From positions 64,651,158 through 64,715,157 of the forward strand of contig NC_085049.1 of the NCBI RefSeq assembly GCF_963662255.1: DNA of 64,000 bases, given 5' to 3'. Both the position numbers and the translations under genes were made by a program. Source of the DNA: Cinclus cinclus. Its lineage: Eukaryota; Chordata; Aves; Passeriformes; Cinclidae. The notes beneath the pieces are model-generated. The model was not told where the DNA came from. It did no database searches and saw nothing but the letters and a program-made list of their open reading frames with translations. Of this stretch, positions 1 to 13,100 are shown one piece after another (positions within the stretch are counted from its first letter, which is position 1; every line of letters starts with the position of its first letter).

Positions 1-3000
1 CACCACTGCCTGGTTCTGCTCTTTCCTCCTCTGAAAGGGGTGTTGGGTGTGACGGTAACATGGATGCTTCATCATGACAAAGTCAGGGGTAAGGAGCAAT
101 CTCAGAGTTCAGCTGGCTGGGCTGCTCAGTACCCGCTGCCCACTTTTACTCACTTTCCATTCCTGAGTGTGTGTGCTATTTTGAAGTGCCTCGAATACTC
201 TCAGACTCCAAGCTATTTTGGACGTGAGCGTGTCACTTCCCTTCCTTCTGCTGCAACCACAGTTGGATCCTGCAGGCACCCCCCATAACAGGACTCGGTT
301 ATCAACGGCAGGACTTTCAGTGTATTTCCCTTTGCAAAGACTTTTGTTGCCAGATGGGAGCTGTTACTTGTTTATATCAGGCTGTGAGTAATGCCCTTTT
401 GCTAGCATTGTACACGATGTTTTTGGGGTTTTTTTGCATTTATCCCTCCTGTTGTTAGACAATGTTAGCTTTTCAAGTTGCAAAGAGCAATCTTTTCCCC
501 TCAGGTGTCATTTTTTTTCCTGCGTTTTGCTCTTCTTTTGCGATTCTTTTCCACTTTTAAAAAATAGTCAAAAATAGAAAAATTAACAAGCTTGGAGGCC
601 TTTCTCAGTCTGCTACTCACTGCTGTGAATAGATGTTAAACATAGATTTGTTTGTCCACTTTCAGGCTTCTCAGATGCATCAGATTCCCATTGCTTTTTG
701 AGTCTCCTTTAGATCTGTTACAGCAAACTGCTTTCATGTTATTCTCCTTGTTTTTGTGGGATGCAGCCTAAATTGTACCAGCCCCAGCATTTCTGTTAAA
801 TGCTAGGATGAGGCCTTTCTCTGCAGACCTCACTCCATCATAATTCATATAATAAACCTTATCTTGTGGGCCATTGAGCATGTCCTATGAGAACAGCACT
901 TAAACCATGCTCATTTTGAATATTGACTGGTATTGGTCCAGTATTTGCTCCATCACTCTGAAGACAGAACTTGATAATGAAAACTGTCCATGATAACTTT
1001 AGCATCTCTTTCATTCTTCTTCATTTCACAGATAGATGAATTTTTTTATTCTTCCATATGCTAGCTTCCCAGCTTTTTTCTGTGCTTTTATTCCAACAGA
1101 GTTGGCTTTAGCATGGCTGTATAGACTGTAAGGCACTATACATTGCTGTAATGGTGACAAAACTGTGGAGACACCTTCAGAGCCCAATTATCATACCTGT
1201 GCTGCATTTCTGCATAGAAGATGGACAGCCCATGCCTACTAGACTATTTCCTTGTGTTGCTTCTTGTACATAGACATATAAAAATCTGCCCCAATAGCCC
1301 ATGTGAAGAAATGTCCTGATTTCACATGGTCCCTATGGATCAAGCTCCCTGTAGACTTGCTAAGAAGATGGGTGTTTTTGATCTTCCACACTGGCCAATG
1401 CAAAACTGTCTATTTTATAAATTTATGGTCCTGTACACCTTTCCCACCAGAACTACAGGCCCCATTGGAATGAATTAGAACCTCCCTGGAATGCTTTATC
1501 TTACTTTAGTTATTTTTCACAAACCTCTTTAAAATAACGCTTAACCTTAAATGTATAGGTAACATCTGCACTGTGCATTCCACAGTGACAGTTATTTTAG
1601 GTGAAACTTGTCAGAACTTCTGATCAGATTCTAATTTTATGGCTTTCTTTTGTCTTTAGCCACTTTTCTGAAGTTTCCCCCCACTTAGGGTTGTGGAAGG
1701 GTTTGTGAGAGCATTCAAAGAAACAGATGACTGTTGTTAAGACTCTGCCTTCTCTGTAGAGCTAACTCAGCCATGGAGAAAAATAAAGGAAAAATATGCC
1801 CTCAGGCATGCTTTCCCTTTTGCATATACTCATGTCCCATGAAAATATTTATCTGTAAATTAGCAGCTTGGTTTAGTCTTGTCTCTCCAGGTTATCTGGT
1901 TGCAGGCTATAGCATGCACTGCAAAATAAGTGAAAAAAACAAGTTTAATCACTGGAATTCTGTTATTTTCAGCTGCAATAAGATGAAAGATCAAGGTAAC
2001 AAATTGTTTTGCCAGCTGGAGCTGCAGGGTAACAGGCTGCTGCTGGTTTTCCCTGTAGACAACAGCAAAGAACACATTTTGTGACAAAGTAATTGCACTA
2101 GCAGGTGCCGTTGAGCAACTGTGTTTTGGTTGCAACACTATTGTGGCTCATTGCTTTCCACAAATGTTTATGTATAAAAAAATTCAGTTCTCCTTTTAAA
2201 TTCCTATTCAACTGACAAGGAAGCATGGGGTAGACAATGGTGAGGCAATAATTACAGCTTAAAAGAGAGCAAGTCTCCTTCCCATTTCTGGTGGGTGAAT
2301 ACCACTGTTGTATCACAAGTCCTTCCTCAGGTGTTTATCACAGCAACCATAAACCAGCATGCAGTGCTGGCAATATTAAGAGCTGTAGGAACTGGAAGAG
2401 ACGGTTGCAGTGAGATACATGCTGATATGATTATGTCTCATGTTTGGGGAATAATGTAATTTCATGCACCGTAGTGTCCTTGCTGAGGGCTCCATGTGCA
2501 GCAGACTCTCTTCTTGCCTGCCTTCCCCATGTGCTCCACCACAGGGCTTGGCAGCTCCTGCTGCAGGGAGAGCAGTCGGTGAGAGGTGCAGCAAAGGGAG
2601 GGCTGGAAACACAGCACCTGAGAGCTCATAGCATTTAGGGTGCCCAAAACCAGTGATAAGCTTGGTTCCTCCTAGCCTTGTGAATTCATGAAAGTTTACT
2701 TGCTGAAACTATCACCTGTGTGTGCCAGGCCCAAGACAATGTTTAATTTGAGCTTTTCAAGGCTGTGGAGGAGGGCACTTCAAAGAAATTCATGGGCAGA
2801 GATGCCCCATGTCTGAGCTGGAAACCCTGTGTGAGATGCCCCGAGAATATGTTATCAGGTTGCAGGTATGTACGCTGATGTAATAGGACAGATATAAGAT
2901 CTCCTAAAAATGGATTCACCAAATTGAAATTTAACAATCTGAAAATGGGACCAGTGACTTTAGCACTCTCCTTAGTGTCCCCATAAAACCAGTACACACC

Positions 3001-6000
3001 TCATACTTTCTAACCTAGATGTCTATTTCAAAATTTGTGTCTATCTTTTTTTGGAAGCCAAATATTTATGCGTGCATCCTGCCAAATGCATGTGGCATAA
3101 AGACATCAGCTCTTCAACACACTGAGAATGGTCTGAGGGCGGAGCAGAAATCCAAGTGTTGTGCTTTTTTTTGTCCAGCAGCTGCACCTCTCTCCAGCCC
3201 CTCTTCTACCAAAGGGCATCGAAGCATCTCCATGTCCTTGGCTGTCCCGTTCCCAATCCCTTTGTTTTCATGCTTTTGGGAGTGAAAAATACTGTCATGG
3301 TCTGGGATGGTGTTTTCAGTCTGAGCAACATTTGTAATATGTTTTTCCAAGGAAACACCCCTGTGCTTTTGCTGACAGCTCTTTATATGCACGTCTGTGG
3401 AGGAGTTCCCTTGTTCTTGTCTGCTTGGCATCTTTGCTGCTCTTAGAGCACTCTAGTTTAATGTGATTGCTATTGCTTGGTACTCTTCAGAATGCAGTGT
3501 TTTACAGTGTTTTACATCAAATTGTATTCTTACACAATGTCCATGATACAGGTATCAATAGCATTTGTATTTTTATTTATTTTTCTTCCTTTCCCCCACT
3601 CCCTTTAAACAGCTGAATTAAACCTGCCAACGCTGTCAAGTGTTTTCAACTGAATAGCCACAATATTGTGGCGCTGTGCAATACTTTCCCTTTCCTCTCT
3701 CCCTACCCTAGATGTCATGCTCCCTTATACTGGCACACCTAGAATGTGGTTGGAGACTCCTGGCAGGGACTGATGTTGGTCTACTGGTGACAAATAGCTG
3801 AGAACCACTTTCCACCAGGACAAAACTGCTGTATCCAAAGGGACACCACGGGCATTGCTTATCTGCTCATGCCAATGTTTCTGACAGAAGACATGGCTGA
3901 CCAGTAAACTTTGTTGCTTTTGAAAGGGATTTCCTCTTTGGGCTCTCTGAATGCTTTTGAGGCAACCTCAGGCTAAGAAAACCTCTGCTATCTGACATAA
4001 TTTTACTTGGTCATGTTTGGGGCACTTGATTGATCTTAAGACATCCATTTCCGTATATAATAAGGCTAAATTGGGCAAAACATGGTTCTTTTTCTAGTTC
4101 TTATGACTACTCTTGCTTTCAGTTTTGTAGAGGAAATCTAATACTTCAGACTGGGCTATTCTATTGAACTAAAAATTGCTTTTTCCCACTGTCAACAAGC
4201 ATGAGCTTGGGACCTGCCCTTGGGTGCCATTCTCAGGGCTGCAGATTTGCCTGGGCACAGCAGTGACGAAATCTCAGCTTGCAGCATGTGCATCTCCCCT
4301 CATCAAACTGAAAGCCAGGCCTACTCCCTAGACATAAAAAAAAAAAAAAATCCAGATTTTCTGAAACCTTGCAAGTAATTTTGATAAAACTGGAGGCATG
4401 GAGTGACTAATAAAACCGGATGAGAAGAAAGTGTGTAAATTTTATCCTCTAATAGCAAATTTCATGAGAAGGTTCCGAGGGATTATCTGAATGTGAAGTT
4501 TAAGCTTAAATTTGTGGACTGTGAGACTGTGAAATTAAAACAAGATCAACCAAACATGCACACAAAAAAGTGGGGTGGAATAAGCTGTTTCAGTCATGGC
4601 ATGTCCCCATACTAAGAGTGTGTGTTCTCTGCAGCAGTGGGGCAGCAGCTGCCATCTCACTGCAGAGCACAACAGATGGTGAAGAGGAAAACTCTGCTCT
4701 GCTTTTGGTGAGTTTCTGGCCTTTCTTCTTTCTGCTATTTGCATGGCATGGGAGATAAAACAGCCCAATGAAAGGGCAGCATTTCTATCTACCATTTTGT
4801 TAAGCAAAATACCCACAAGATTATAACTCGTCTGTTTTGTTGAAAATGCAGGTGAAGGACAAGAGGTGATTTATTTTGGTGAACTCAAAGGGGAACTGTG
4901 ACTTCCTGAATCAGGAAACCACCATCTACAGGAAGAAGGTTGTAGGGTAACATCTGAGATGGAGTTGGTACTACAGACACTGAGAAGCAGCAGGAGGTTG
5001 AGGAGGGAGGGAACAAGGCGGATTTAAGATTTCCTTGTACTTATTCCTTTCCCCTTTAATTCCTTCTCTCTGTGGCCAGTAATTTTCTCTTCTTTTTGGA
5101 TTGGTGTAATACCCACACTGCTATGCAGGTATCTTTCTGAATGAATTATTTAAACTCCGTTTTAAAGATGGAAGGGAATTAATGCATTATTTCACATTAC
5201 TTAGGGAAAAAAAAGAGGTATCTCCACTGTGTGTGACTTGGCTGTGCCCCCCGGGGCATCCCCTGTGTGCTGTGTATCTCCCCATCTGCGGGCTGGGCTT
5301 GTCACTGGGAGTGTGCTCTGTCTCTCCTTGGAAAGAGCTTTGCTTGCTGAGAGGCTGCTGTTTGCTCTCAAATCCTCACCAGGCAGGTGCTGGTGGTAGA
5401 AGAGAAAAGGAGGAGGGGTGGGATGGTTTGCCCAAGAGAAGATAGTTAATGTTTAACTACACAAAATCATCTGCTGCTAATCTTCGTGTGAGAAGTCCAC
5501 AGTTTTCCTGAAAATGCTGTTGCTGAGAAGGAGAGAGGTTGCTTAATACCTGCTTTTCTTTTTGGCTGCAGAATGAACATTCACCATTCCCTCTTGGAAG
5601 TACTCCTTACCTGATCCTAAGGAGAAATATTTATTTCTCTTTGCCCTGGACAAGCACATGTGGCAGTTAGTTTTGCAGGTCCCTCCAAAATTTCCTTGGA
5701 TGAAGCAGGACTTGACCCTTATTCAGGAGTGGGTCAGCACTTTTTAGACCTGTTCTTTGACTCAAAGACTTTTTCCTATCAGAGGATATTTTCTAGCCAA
5801 CTAGCAGGCTGGAATAATACAAATGGATAGCTCCAACATTTTGCTTGTGTCTCCCCTCATCCATAAGATTTTCGAAAATCAACTTCCAGTCAGAAATCAT
5901 TGAGATACTTAACATTTAAACATCTATTTTCCTAACAGTGCCCTTCCCTGTGGTTTATTCCCACAAACTGTCTGTTTTCATTGTTGTGCAGGGTAGAAAC

Positions 6001-7424
6001 ACAAGATGACAGTCAGCAGTCTGACAGTGAAACATCAACGGGAGCAGTAACCACCAGGTAACCTGGCATGATGCAATCCATAGAAATCACTCTCAGATGT
6101 TAGCTCGGGGCTGGGCAGAGAGTGGAATAGCAGATGTACTTTCATGATACTTAAAATACATATGACATTTAAGATTTTAACTGTTTTCTTAAACCGATCT
6201 TCTATTATGTCTTCTAATTTTAAAATTCGGGACAAAGACATTCTTGAGCTCAAAAGAGACAAATAACCTTCCCATCACAGTTTAGGAGAAATGCATATTT
6301 CAGGGTTTTTTTTACTGGTACAGTCTGCTCAGGCCTCCTCCTTCCTCCCCTCCTGCAAAGTGTGCAGTACAGAGAGCAATCCCAGGCTGATATGGCAGGT
6401 CTGTACCCATGGACAGTGACAATGTGTTACGAGGGATGCTGTGAGGGTCTGAAAGTCTGCACTGCTCTGGAAATTAAAAGGTGATGGGCTATGCCTGTAC
6501 CTGGATTATGGTTTTTCCTGGAAACCGGTGAACACAGGTGCTACTTTCCTGGGAAAGAGGGAGGAGCTTTACATTTCTACACATATAGATGTGGGGGGGA
6601 AAAGTGCATTTCAAGTAGGTGAATATCCAGCGAAATCTCTTTCCCTTCACTCATGCAAGTTCTCCTGCTAGCACAGGAGCAACTATTTGTCCCAGGTTTT
6701 GAGTGGGAAGAAAGTGCACATAGTGTTGTTTCAGGGCATTCGTGCTCAGAGTTGCTCCCAGCAGAATCAATAGGATTGATGTTGTTATGAAAGCAGCAGT
6801 GAGGCTGGCTGCTTCTCATCAGGTGATGATACAGAAATCAGGAACAAGTCACATTTTCTCTTCTTACACAAGAGAGAATGGCAATTACATTTTGTTCTTT
6901 GCCTTTCTTTTAGCACATCTTTTCTTTAACTCTTCAACTTTACTCAGCTCTTTGACAGCTAGTTAGTTTTTGTTAAACAAAACATGATTGATTTTTATCT
7001 CGATCAAGATAAGTTTCTGTACTGATTGCTGGGCTTAAAATGCTACAGGTCCCTGCATGAATCACAAGGAGACAAAAGACATCTCAGATTTCATGGCTGC
7101 TTAGAGTAGGGCTAATATCAAATCCTTTATCCAGCAAAACACATTAGCTCAAAACTCAGAGGACTAGAAAAAATTACTTTGCTTGATTAGCTTTAAGCTG
7201 ACATGTCTGAAAACCTCAAACAAGAATCAGACTGCTTTTGAAATTTGTTTCCAGTTATAGAACATGACCTTCTGGATTCCCAGAAGCATCACATCCTAAC
7301 TTAAAAGAGCTGCACTTTCCTCTCACCACAAAGGTGCCCCCACAGATTGCTGGGTTGGATAAAACCATTGGATACCCCTGCTGAAATCCTCCATCCATGT
7401 TAAGAGGTAAGGGGAATCAGAACG
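1..7424. other. Gene-free stretch, no recognisable repeat
   Basis: AT-rich unique-looking DNA. The longest open frame is 116 codons (1734-2084, +) and resembles no family I know. Its reverse strand is also partly open, as expected by chance. The stretch holds a 15-base A run (4336-4350) and a short direct duplication of a 10-12 base word near 3495-3515. I see no CR1 tail, LTR, tRNA or CpG island. It could be intron or intergenic DNA; the sequence does not say which. Confidence 0.6.
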
Positions 7425-7812
7425 ATCCGGTGAAGATGTAGAGCACAAATCCTGTGAGGAGTGGGTGAGGGAGCAGGGTTGTTTTATCCTGGAGAAGGGG
7501 AGGATCAGGAGAGACCTTATTGCTCTCTGAAAGGTGGCCGTAGCCACGTGGGTGTCAGTCTCTTCTTGCAAGGAACAAGCAACAGAACAAGAGGAAATGG
7601 CCTCAAATTACACCAGAGGAGGTTTGGATTGGAGATTAGGAAAAATTTCTTCACCAAAAGGGTTGATGAGAACTGGAACAGGCTGCCCAGGGAAGTGGCT
7701 GAGTCACCATCTCTGGAGACATGACTTAGAAGATGTGGTGCACTTGGCAGTGTGCGTTTAACAGTTGTCCTTGATGGTTTTAAGGTATTCTCCATATAAG
7801 CAATTCTATGAT
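7425..7812 (+). mobile_element. CR1 LINE fragment, 3' end of ORF2 plus tail
   Basis: This is a sense-strand piece of a CR1 non-LTR retrotransposon. It covers the last part of the ORF2 (endonuclease/reverse transcriptase) protein and the short 3' UTR. DNA words typical of CR1 are easily read: a 'gttgttttatcctggagaa' stretch, an 'agaggaaatggcctcaaatt' stretch, and 'aacaggctgcccagggaagt' near 7678-7697. Translated + frames give the family's C-terminal signature around 7620-7720: arginine-rich RGNGLKLH, then [10 protein letters not shown], then NWNRLPREV. The end near 7800 has a degenerate copy of the 'attctatgattctatg' octamer repeats that close CR1 elements. A short gap relative to the family and at least one frame change show the copy is dead. 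The 5' part is missing, as is usual for CR1 because reverse transcription stops early. The left edge is approximate. Confidence 0.93.
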
Positions 7813-9949
7813 TTTCTGATTTTGTAATTCTGTCACCTTGTCACCCCCGCATCCTACCCTTTCAGCAGCAGACAACAGAGACACTTGTACAACTTTGTAC
7901 TTGAGGTGAAGAATATTCCTTCAGCAGGCGTTATCTTGGCAATGGAATTGTCTGCATTGTTCCCAAAAATGGGATTTTTCAAATGGATTTTCAGGATATT
8001 CTGGTAGAATTTCTCTTTAGTTTTACACAACACAAGCCAAAACTTGTAATGTTTACACAGCAGACAAGTAATGAGTGGCCTTGTCTGAGCCACAAGAAGG
8101 GGCAAAGCGCAGACCTGATGGTCCAGGCAAACTTATAAACCAAACTGGGAGACATCATCTCCTCGTGTTTTTTTTTTTTCCTCACTGCTGTCTTCTTGTG
8201 AAAAGACACAGTCCTTTAGCATGAGAGCTTGCAAGAGTTCTCTGCCAGACATAGAGCATTGAGTATTGAGACAACAAAGGTCCAAGGTCCCAGCACAGAA
8301 GAGGGAAAGCAATTTCCCTACAAGATTTTGTTTACCTATCTTGGACTTGCTCAGGATCTCAGTAGGGAAGGTAGCAGGCAAGCTGTTATGTGAGAAGGAG
8401 GTAGGAAAGGAAATAATAAACCTAAAATGATTAGGTGTTTCTTTTTGGGGCTATGAAACAGAGCTGTGCTGATTTCAGGTGGGTAATCTTCTCTCCAGCC
8501 TGTATAGCACTTTCAAACAGGTGACTTTAGCTCGTACGTTTTACTAGACTGAAGTCATATAAAGAGGCAAGGACCAAGAATATTCCAGCAATTTGCACAG
8601 TGTGGAACAAGCATCCAGTGTTTTAGGAGGCTTTTTTTTCAGTGAGTATTCTCTGTGTTTATTTTCATTCCCTTTAGCAAAAGTATCAATGAACAGAATT
8701 TTAGAACCAGTCATGAATACACTTCTCTCAGACCCTTACAAGTGATATACTGGTATTTACCCAGTCAGGATAACCAGGTCAGTTGTTTTTGGCACAAATC
8801 CATAAGCATCAGTTCCTCTGTCTGGCAAATGCTGTTTTTATAGCAATCGCTGGGACTGCTGTCTAGTCCACTTCCAAAACATCCTGACAGAAAACAACAA
8901 ACAAATTTAGCAAAACAGATTTAGTTAAGACCATGTAGAGCAAAAGCAGTCATCTGGGGCAGGTGATTTTCATATGCATATGAAGTAGTTCAGGGAACTG
9001 CTAAAAATATCTGCAAAACAAATATTAAAATCCAGTTTGCAATAGTTGGAATTTTCTCCAATACCAGAGTTTAAAAGTGGGACCTATTTTACATTGACAG
9101 CAATCTTCAGCACATAAGGAAATTTCATCCTATGACCCACTTTGGTTTTGCCCTTATCCTTTGAAACTATCTGCCAAATTTAGCTATAACATCCAATACT
9201 TGGATGGAATATCTTTGGAAACAGTTATATTGTATATAACTTATTTTTATATTGTGTGGGGTGACATCTCATGAGTTACAAGAAGTGCAATGCCTAATGC
9301 AATCAGTTCTCAATAAATTAATAAGTTAAATTTTATAATCCATGTATAATCTTTATGCAAATAGACATAAAAATGTGAGACTAAGTGTCCACCAAGCTTA
9401 GAAGGATGTCTGCTCTAAATTTCAGTCTTGAGAAATGAGCAGACCTTTTTTAAAGTAATGTGCTGTGCAAGAATATGCTACAAAATTACATTTTCTAAGA
9501 CACTTTGTGAACTTTTTCCCTCGAAAACTGTTACCGGATTCTAGAGAGTAAAAGTTCTCAAAGGATATAATAAATCTGTATTCCAAGGACTGGAAAAAGG
9601 GCTGGTTTGCATTTTAATTTTAGGCAAGATAACAAAATATGCTTGAGTTCTGTATTTGCACTACTATTTTAATAATCTAAATCATCCTTACATGATGCTG
9701 ACCTAGAAAATGGTCATTATAACTCAGGAAAAAATCCTGGAGTTGCTGTTGCCAAAATCAACTCAGTGTGAAGCACAGACAAATAAGCTCAAAACATCTT
9801 GGGCATCATCAGGAAGGATGCTGAGAACAGAAGATGCTTTATTTTCTGCTATTTGAAATCTCATGTATCTTTGTCTTGAGTATCATCTGAAGTCCTGGTC
9901 TCTCAATTTAAGGTGGATTTAGTGAAGGTGACGAAGGGCAGCTACAGTG
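7813..9949. other. Gene-free stretch
   Basis: No coding or RNA gene is recognised. All open frames are under 90 codons and overlap on both strands. The stretch holds a 12-base T run (8168-8179) and a 16-base perfect palindrome centred on CATATGCATATG (8969-8984). From about 9000 the DNA becomes strongly AT-rich. Confidence 0.6.
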
Positions 9950-10185
9950 TTCAAGAGGTTAGAGCAGCTGCCTTAAGAGAAGAGGTTAAATATCTGGGAT
10001 GGTTTAGTTTGGAAAACAGAAAGTTTTGTGATAAAATTAAGATAGTGGATACAGTGAATGTGGAACAGTGGGCCTATGGTACTTGATCAAATAAGCAGAA
10101 GATCAACTTAAAGTTAGTAAAAGGAAAGATTTCTTTTTCCATTGGACATCAAACTTCTGGAACTTGCCGCAGATGTTGCCAGCAG
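9950..10185 (+). mobile_element. Old, diverged CR1/L2-like LINE remnant
   Basis: The order of words matches the ORF2 C-terminal region of an old CR1 subfamily: a 'ggtttagtttggaaaacaga' segment near 10001-10020 (normally TTTAGCTTGGAAAAGAGA), then 'aaaattaagatagtggatac' near 10034-10053, then 'gtgaatgtgga', then 'aaagttagtaaaaggaaaga' near 10111-10130, then 'tctggaacttgccgcagatg' near 10156-10175. The spacing between these words is as in the family. The copy is much more diverged than the CR1 at 7425-7812 and has no open frame, so it inserted far earlier. No 3' octamer tail is seen. The edges are uncertain by tens of bases, and L2 rather than CR1 is possible because the two clades share this region. 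Confidence 0.6.
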
Positions 10186-13100
10186 ATCAGAAAGGGGTAA
10201 GACTCACGTGTGAATACTAGAGGTAACAGGCAAGGAGGTGCTGTGTAGCACCCCCAGCAAGGGTAAAGGAGTGAAGAACGTGTCCTCGCTCACATGCACT
10301 TCCCAAATCACATCAGTTTTCTCATCGTTGAAAAAGAATACCATGCAGCATGGGCCAGTGGGCACTAGTTGCAGTTTTATGCTGTACAGCTGCTCCCTGT
10401 GCAGGAGAGGATTTTAGTGCTTGTTGTACAATGCTTTTCTCAAAACGAGACCAAACAAGCTGACAGTGTGACAGGATGGGTTACTGAAATAGTAACTGGA
10501 ACTTTTCCCTCCAGGAAAGGCGAACATTCCTGGAAATGCTTAGAAATTTTTACTAGCAACATGTTTCCCCCCATTTTCTCACCATTGTTTTAAAACAATA
10601 AGGAGTGATACATAAAGGTAAGGAGCGGCACATCCAAACCTAAGGAAAGAAGTGTCACAGTATCATATGTATCCATAAAATGCCAATAAAAGTGTAATTT
10701 TTATGAGTAGACAAGTCCTTGTGGGGTATTTTTCCTTCCTGTTCTCTTTTAACATTCCATTTATCTGTCTCAGTTTTAGTAGTACAGTAGTACAGTACTC
10801 TGTAAGACCTTAGTTTTCATTGTGCCATCTTTTGTAAAAGCCATCCAGTCTCATCTCCCCGAGTCTCAAATCAGCTTGCTGGAAGGTTGTTTCCTACCCT
10901 TGAGATAAGATGAAGAGTGGAACTTAAAGAGTGAAGAAGCCCAGCACACAAGTACCCATTAAAATCTTCATTACTCAAATATGTCTCCTGATACCATTTC
11001 CAGACCTTTATCCTTGAATTTCACGTTGTCAGAATTGAAGAGACAATAACTCTTTCTTTCTGAACAAAGAAATTCATGCTATCCTGTTTGTGTGAGTCCT
11101 GTAGGCAGCATGAGATCTTCTAGAGTGTTGAATTTTTTGCTCACAGGCTCTTTTTGCTGCAGAAGGTACACACAGTCATTTCCAGTTTTTCCTCTCATGC
11201 ACACTGTACCACTTATTAAACGGAGGATGATCATTGTAGAATTTTCTCTGTGCTGCCCCATGAATAATATATAATAAACAAAGATGTGTGAAGCTAGGCA
11301 TGAAGGATATTGGTGGCTTGCCATTTATCTTTCAAGCAGCAGCCAGATATCTCCTGCCAGTTGTGCATTTTGCCAGGCAAATTTTATGGTTGTCTTGTTG
11401 GCTACTCTGTGTTTGTTCACATATATGTGGGGAACACTAAGCTCATTTCAGGTGGGAGGCATGTGGGTTTGCTGACAGAAATCAGCTGAAGGCAAGACAA
11501 TGTCTTCAGAGCTACTAGTGCAGGTAACCTGGATTCTTAACATTTGCTGTTTTTTCAGACTTTTGCCAAATACCCATGATTTTGCAACTTTCTATTTCCA
11601 GCCTGGTGACAACTACCATTCAACCTTTTCTCTTGCAGCAAAATCTCAGAGCTATGAATCTGCATGCTCTTACTCCCAGTTGCAAATATCCTTATGTAGT
11701 CTATGGTTCACTGATGCAGAAATTGTAGTCTATGGTCTTAGTCTATGGGGTAGAGAAATATTTGAGAAATTAAGTTCAAAAGAAAACATTTCACACTTCT
11801 GACCCAAAGCTGTCCCAAAAGTAAAAGTCATATTCATAAAGGCTAGACCTTCATTTATAAAATTTCTTGAAGTATTCACTCTAGTAGAAGACAGCAGGTG
11901 ACTTACAAACTAAAATTAAGTGGAATACAAACCACGAGACTGTTATTTCTCATTTTTATTTCTGTTTGGCTGGGTTTTTTTTTGTTTGGTTTGGGTTTTT
12001 TCATTGTTTTAGCTGCTGCTAAATAAACCATTAAATCATTTGGGTTTTTTTGTAATATATTAATGTTGATGGATTAATAGACATAGTTATTCTGTCAGTG
12101 GTGTGGGGATGCAGAGCCCTTCTGGAGTCTGTCAGCAGAGCTCGTGCCCATCAACATTACTGAAACTGCTCTTCAGGCTTCCCTGCTACCACTGAAAAGG
12201 AGAATAGCAACAGGACTCTAAGGTATGTCCACGTAGAGCAGCTGTCAAAGGGTCATACTATGTTTTGCATATTTACTAGACAGGTCTGCCAAGAGCTGGC
12301 ACACTGAGGGGATAAATCTGCAATTCTTGGAGCAATGCAAGGCAGGGGCCTCGGAGGAAAGATCTCTGGGCTGAAGTGGGGCATCTGCTGCAGCCCTTTG
12401 CTTTCCAGGCACAGAAGGCTTTTCATGTCACACAGATGGAGTTGAGAATGTGATACAGTTTCTGCTTGTCCATGAACTTGTTTTCTGTTTGGACAACACT
12501 TACCTTGAGACATATCTTTGCTTTCTTAAACTGCAGTAGATCCAATGAATGCAGAAACTGGCCATCTGGATGCTTCAGGTGAGATTTATCCCTGAGCCAA
12601 AACTAACAGAAATCTCAGAATTATGCCTTTCCCTGGAATTTCACTGCAGCTTTGCAGAGCCATCTTAAGGCTTCTTGGCAGTGATGCCCAAAATATAATA
12701 ACAATAATGTGAAAAAAGAAATTGCTTCCTGACAGAAAGTAAAATGAGAGGCAGAATGGACATGGAATGGAGACAGGGGGGGAGTGCTGTGGAGAGTGAG
12801 CTTGCTACTCTCACTGCTTCCAGGAGGACAGGGGGTGGCTATACCTGCTTCTAGATATACATCCTCCCAGTCTTCCTCCCTTGATGTGCAAGGGGAGCAG
12901 GCACAGCTGTCTCTGGCACAGCTGAAGCAGCCAAGGATGTTTTGTTGCTACCCACAGTATTGTGAAGCTTTGCTCGTAGTCAGAATTCACTGGAGTGCTC
13001 TGGTTTAGAGACAAAAATTCTTTCTAGGGTCTGGTTAATCCTGGCTATGTACAGGTGTTCATTCCACATCACCCATGGAAGGTTTTTGTGGCTCTGAGGT

